DNA of 64,000 nucleotides from contig CAVRUZ010000003.1 of the NCBI GenBank assembly GCA_963724495.1, forward strand, positions 62,001-126,000, read 5' to 3'. Made by a program: the position numbers and the translations under genes. Source of the DNA: CAVRUZ01 sp963724495 (GTDB taxonomy: Bacteria; Actinomycetota; Actinomycetes; Propionibacteriales; DAIQRJ01). Positions within the stretch are counted from its first letter, which is position 1; every line of letters starts with the position of its first letter. Below the pieces are notes generated by a model. It saw only the letters and a list, made by a program, of their open reading frames with translations. It searched no databases and was not told the DNA's origin. Shown here piece after piece: positions 60,737 to 64,000 of this stretch.

Positions 60737-62889
60737 CGGCCGGAGAGCAGATCCCGGAGCCTCCTGAGCCGGGTGCGCGCGATGCCAGGCCACTGGAGTC
60801 GGCCGTCGGGAAGCCGGGCGGTGCCATCACCCGCCTGGCGGTCTTCGTCAGCCTGCTGATCATGGCGACCTCCCTGCCGGCGCTGATTCCCCGCCTGGCT
60901 GCGGAGAAGAGTCACCCCGGCACCGAGGTCGCGGTGGCCTCGTCCGCCGTCACCACGTGGGCCCGAGGGACGCCTGATGTCCTGGAGCAGCTGCAGGACC
61001 GGGGGGTGCGCACGGTCATCGTCGAGATGCAGCCGATGCGAGAGGTGATCCGCCCCGGGCAGCTTGCCCGGATAGGGCCCGCGACGGTGGCCCGGCTGCG
61101 ACTGACCCGCACGTTGCCGGCACGAGGTCCGGGTATCTGGCTGCTGTCACGGCCGAACGATCCCACCGGCGCCTGGAGCGCGATGGTGTCGACGCTGCGC
61201 AACCGGGTCCGGGTCGTGCCGGGCGAGCGGGTGATCGCAGAACGGGTCGGTACGGGCCAGAACTGGCGAGGCGTCCTGCGGTGGGACACGTCCGCGGCCT
61301 GGCGGGACGTTCCCGTCGGCTACGACCTGCGCCAGATCGGGCAGCTCACCAGTGCCGGGATCAGGGTCGTGCCTGCCATTGGGTCTGTCCAGACACGGCC
61401 GCAATGGCTGGCATCGGCGGTGCGCAGCGCCCAGCAGCAAGCGTCGGCGAACCGGTTCCTGCTCCTTGACGGTGCACCGCTGCAGAACGCGGCGGCGGAC
61501 AAGCAACTGGCCGGACTGCTGTCTGCCGGAGGAACCCACGTTCTGGTGGGCGACGATCTCGCCGACCACCAGCGCTCCGCGGTCGCCCCCTACGTGGCGG
61601 CCTTCCCTGGACGGGTCATCCGGGTGTACTGGGCCGACTTCGGCCGGTCGGCCTCCGCCGACGGGCTCGTCACGAGTGGCCGGCAGGCGACCAAGGAACG
61701 CGGCGTGCGCATGGTCGCGGCCCGGGTCGAGACGCCGGCTCCGCCGTTGCCGGAGAGTCTCGGCGTGCTGCAGGAGTGGCAGCGTGACCTGCCGACCTCG
61801 CCGACCGGCCCTGACCCGGCACCGGCCCGGATTGCGGACCCGCTTCCGGTCGTCGGCCAGGGATATCTCCCGCGGGGCAGCGGACTGCTGGCCTGTTTCA
61901 TAGTCGTCGCCCTCGCGATCTACCTGCTCACCGAGACGCGTCTGTACCTGCGCCGCAAGCGTTGGCGAGTTCTCGCGAGGCCAGTGGCAGCCCTGGCCTA
62001 CTGCGCGCTCGCGCTGCTGGCACTCGCTGCCTGGTTGACGAAGAACCAGACGATGACCGATGCGCTGATCGCCCTGGCTGCGTGCGCGGGCGCGTGGGCA
62101 GCCGTCACCACTGCTGTGGGGGGCCTGGGGCGGCCGCCGGCACCGGGGAGGTACGGGACAGCCGCGGAGTGGATCGAGAGCCTGTTGCGCTTTGCCGCGG
62201 CGGCAGTCGTCGTCGTGGCAGTTGGAACAGCTGTCGCCGCCGCGGGATCTCAGCCCGACTATCTCCTTGCAGTGCAGGGATTCGACAGCCACAAGCTGCT
62301 GTTGGTGATCCCCGTGGTCGCCGTCGCGGTGTCAGGAGTTGCGGTCCTGCGGGTGGATCGCGAGGCTGCACGCGAGCCAGTCCGGCATGAGCGGCTGCGG
62401 TACGCGGTCCTTGCCGTCGTGGCCCTGGCGGCTGCCGGCTTCGTCGCCTGGTACCTGACCCGATCCGGCAGCGACGCGAACGCGGCGCGGGAAGTACTCG
62501 GGCGCGATCGGCTGGAAGAGTGGCTCTACGTGCGACCCCGGTTCGTCGAGGTGTTCCTCGGGTATCCGGCGCTCATCCTGGCCCTGCGCTGGCCCGGAGC
62601 ACTCGGCCGCTACGTGCTACTGGTCGTCGCCTCGCTCGCCTGTGCCGTCACGGTCGACACCTTCGCGCACTTCGACATGCCCTACTGGACGGCGATGCTT
62701 CGAGCGGCGTACGCGATGGCCGGCGGGTTGGTACTCGGCGTCGTCGTCTCGTTGCTGGTGCCGCAGTTCCTGCCGTGGCTGCTGCGCCTGATTCCGATCG
62801 GCCGGTCAGCTGATGACACGCTTGCCGGCACACCTGCTGCGGAGACGCCTTTCCCTGCGTTGCAAGAAGATCCGCAAGGTCGTCCATGA
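60733..62889 (+). CDS. DUF5693-family membrane protein
   Basis: A 718-residue protein from GTG 60733, overlapping the glycosylase stop. An N-terminal helix (RLAVFVSLLIMATSLPALIP) precedes a 330-residue extracytoplasmic domain with NWRGVLRWDTSAAWRDVPVG and RVIRVYWADFGRSASADGLV. About eight membrane helices follow from residue 390 (GSGLLACFIVVALAIYLL to LVLGVVVSLLVPQFLPWL). EEWLYVRPRFVEVFLGYPAL, near the end, is the DUF5693 landmark. In Firmicutes this family is often adjacent to the CsaB cell-wall pyruvyl-transferase, but no csaB is here. Cell-envelope role inferred only. Confidence 0.85.
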   Translation: MTAGEQIPEPPEPGARDARPLESAVGKPGGAITRLAVFVSLLIMATSLPALIPRLAAEKSHPGTEVAVASSAVTTWARGTPDVLEQLQDRGVRTVIVEMQPMREVIRPGQLARIGPATVARLRLTRTLPARGPGIWLLSRPNDPTGAWSAMVSTLRNRVRVVPGERVIAERVGTGQNWRGVLRWDTSAAWRDVPVGYDLRQIGQLTSAGIRVVPAIGSVQTRPQWLASAVRSAQQQASANRFLLLDGAPLQNAAADKQLAGLLSAGGTHVLVGDDLADHQRSAVAPYVAAFPGRVIRVYWADFGRSASADGLVTSGRQATKERGVRMVAARVETPAPPLPESLGVLQEWQRDLPTSPTGPDPAPARIADPLPVVGQGYLPRGSGLLACFIVVALAIYLLTETRLYLRRKRWRVLARPVAALAYCALALLALAAWLTKNQTMTDALIALAACAGAWAAVTTAVGGLGRPPAPGRYGTAAEWIESLLRFAAAAVVVVAVGTAVAAAGSQPDYLLAVQGFDSHKLLLVIPVVAVAVSGVAVLRVDREAAREPVRHERLRYAVLAVVALAAAGFVAWYLTRSGSDANAAREVLGRDRLEEWLYVRPRFVEVFLGYPALILALRWPGALGRYVLLVVASLACAVTVDTFAHFDMPYWTAMLRAAYAMAGGLVLGVVVSLLVPQFLPWLLRLIPIGRSADDTLAGTPAAETPFPALQEDPQGRP

Positions 62890-62924
62890 GGATCCCGACG
62901 CTGCGTCGGTGGCGCTGACGAGGC

Positions 62925-63701
62925 GTGAGTGCGTTCGAGATCACTCCTGGCGATCCGTCGTCGACAGTCGTGGTGCATGTTCCACACGCGTCCACGTGGA
63001 TCCCTGACCAGGTACGCACGAGCATCGTGCTGTCCGACGAGGAACTCACTGCGGAGCTCGAGGCGATCACCGACCACGACACCGATCTCATTGCTATGGG
63101 CGCCGCCCGTCGGGCCGACGTAACACCTTGGCTCTTCGTCAACCAGGCTTCCCGATTGGTGATCGACCCTGAGCGGTTCCCCGACGAACGCGAGGAGCTC
63201 AGCGCCGTCGGCATGGGTGCGGTCTATGAGCGCACGACCACTGGCGTGGTTCTCCGTTCGCCGACCGCAGCCGAACGCGAGGCGTTGATCGATGGCTTCT
63301 ACACGCCCTACTCGCAAGCCTTCGCGGCACTCGTGCGTGATCGGCTCGCTGTGGTTGGGAAGGTGACGATCATCGACGTTCACTCCTACCCAGTGGTCGC
63401 GCTCGCGTATGAGTTGCACGGTGACGGCCCGCGACCAGAGGTCTGCATCGGCACCGATCCCTTCCACACGAGTCCCGAGCTCGCACTCTCGGCAGCGTCG
63501 GCATTGGCGACAGCCGCGCCCACGGGCGACGTGGGCGTGAACTCGCCGTTCCTCGGCAGCTACGTCCCGCTCGACCAGTACGAGCAGAATCCCGCCGTCG
63601 AGTCGGTCATGGTGGAGATCCGCCGTGATGTCGTGCGAGACAACCTCGACGCCCTCATCGCCGCGACCGCAGCGCTCATCGACACCAGGTCGGCGAGATG
63701 A
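62925..63701 (+). CDS. N-formylglutamate amidohydrolase
   Basis: From GTG 62925, 258 residues. The zinc-peptidase-like fold is seen as VVVHVPHASTWIPDQVRTSI, ELEAITDHDTDLIAMGAARR, VNQASRLVIDPERFPDEREE, and the later metal-ligand strand VTIIDVHSYPVVALAYELHG. It hydrolyses N-formyl-glutamate (last step of one histidine-degradation route) or a related formyl-amide. No hut genes are adjacent, so the physiological substrate is unclear. It starts 35 bp after the DUF5693 stop and may be co-transcribed. Confidence 0.88.
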   Translation: MSAFEITPGDPSSTVVVHVPHASTWIPDQVRTSIVLSDEELTAELEAITDHDTDLIAMGAARRADVTPWLFVNQASRLVIDPERFPDEREELSAVGMGAVYERTTTGVVLRSPTAAEREALIDGFYTPYSQAFAALVRDRLAVVGKVTIIDVHSYPVVALAYELHGDGPRPEVCIGTDPFHTSPELALSAASALATAAPTGDVGVNSPFLGSYVPLDQYEQNPAVESVMVEIRRDVVRDNLDALIAATAALIDTRSAR

Positions 63702-63728
63702 ACCTCAGTTGCACGGCACAATGGCGGA

Positions 63729-64000
63729 ATGACCGGGCAGCACAGGACCGTGACGCAAGTGCGACCCGACGAGGTCGCGGCCGGTGCCACCATCGTCGAC
63801 GTCCGCGAGGACTACGAGTGGCTGGCCGGGCACGTCGAGGGCAGCATCCACATGCCGTTGCACGAGGTCACGGCACGTTGGGAAGAGCTCGGTTCGGCGG
63901 ACGATCTGGTCGTGGTCTGCCGGCACGGCATCCGCTCCTACCAGGTTGCCGCCTACCTCACCCGTGCCGGAGTCGCAGCGGTCAATCTCGACGGTGGCCT
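63729..64000 (+). CDS. rhodanese-like domain protein, 3' end outside window
   Basis: From ATG 63729 (MTGQHRTVTQVRPDEVAAGA). The rhodanese core is visible: IVDVREDYEWLAGHVEGSIH, MPLHEVTARWEELGSADDLV and the active-site loop VVCRHGIRSYQVAAYL with Cys in the CRHGIRS motif, followed by GVAAVNLDGGL. Single-domain rhodaneses transfer sulfur or act in thiol redox. Only about 90 residues lie in the window; the C-terminus is cut off by the window edge. Confidence 0.85.
   Translation, partial: MTGQHRTVTQVRPDEVAAGATIVDVREDYEWLAGHVEGSIHMPLHEVTARWEELGSADDLVVVCRHGIRSYQVAAYLTRAGVAAVNLDGG

Noticed and set aside
1..64000. CRISPR array, tRNA/rRNA gene, prophage or insertion-sequence transposase
   Set aside because: No regularly spaced repeats with unique spacers, no cloverleaf-like segments, and no transposase or phage-structure motifs were found by reading both strands; a covariance search was not possible here.

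Overview
The window is very GC-rich, gene-dense bacterial DNA. Its content fits a soil-type actinobacterium (Actinomycetota), possibly Propionibacteriales, although the exact lineage cannot be fixed from sequence reading alone. Supporting signs are an F420-type luciferase-like oxidoreductase, a TIGR03086 (mycothiol-dependent maleylpyruvate isomerase-like) protein, an MSMEG_6728-family protein, a Si-specific transhydrogenase, frequent GTG/TTG starts and many ATGA/GTGA gene overlaps. No rRNA, tRNA, CRISPR array, prophage or insertion sequence was recognised.

Layout. 1-11 kb: small enzymes and stress genes (SRPBCC protein, two aminoglycoside-phosphotransferase-fold kinases, two SDR reductases, two VOC proteins, alpha/beta hydrolase, nucleotidyltransferase, MSMEG_6728 protein, USP, cupin) plus a Tat-exported GxGYxYP protein. 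11-15 kb: Pr6Pr membrane protein, an ABC exporter pair and a LolA/RseB-like secreted protein. 15-23 kb: sugar and sugar-acid enzymes (enolase superfamily, pirin, Gfo/Idh/MocA, TIM-barrel epimerase, aldo/keto reductase) interrupted by a decayed DUF559 gene. 23-30 kb: a tightly overlapping DUF2975-XRE-ABC operon, DUF1684, methyltransferase, lipoate ligase, a broken flippase and an AraC regulator. 30-38 kb: redox genes (ferredoxin-reductase-like, SthA, FdhF/YdeP), then mannonate dehydratase divergent from an RraA-family protein. 38-48 kb: ATP-dependent DNA ligase, polyol dehydrogenase, nrdAB with a tandem NrdR-box pair, serine hydrolase and a second enolase-superfamily enzyme. 48-54 kb: GH125 mannosidase, a two-component system, a CPBP protease and a remnant-rich stretch. 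54-64 kb: cysE-cysK, a divergent prs paralogue, EcsC, aat, PH-domain protein, Nei/Fpg glycosylase, DUF5693 protein, N-formylglutamate amidohydrolase and a rhodanese protein cut by the window edge.

How the genes work together. Several scattered enzymes suggest catabolism of plant or fungal carbohydrates: GH125 could release mannose, two enolase-superfamily dehydratases, UxuA, polyol and Gfo/Idh/MocA dehydrogenases could process sugar acids, and the RraA-like protein could handle keto-acid products. nrdAB supplies dNTPs under likely NrdR control. cysE-cysK make cysteine.

Two features stand out. First, a small family of inverted-repeat-bounded elements: two clear copies of exactly 77 bp and two diverged candidates. 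Second, about a dozen apparent single-base frameshifts that cluster within a few genes and leave the large conserved genes intact. This could be local assembly error or real decay.
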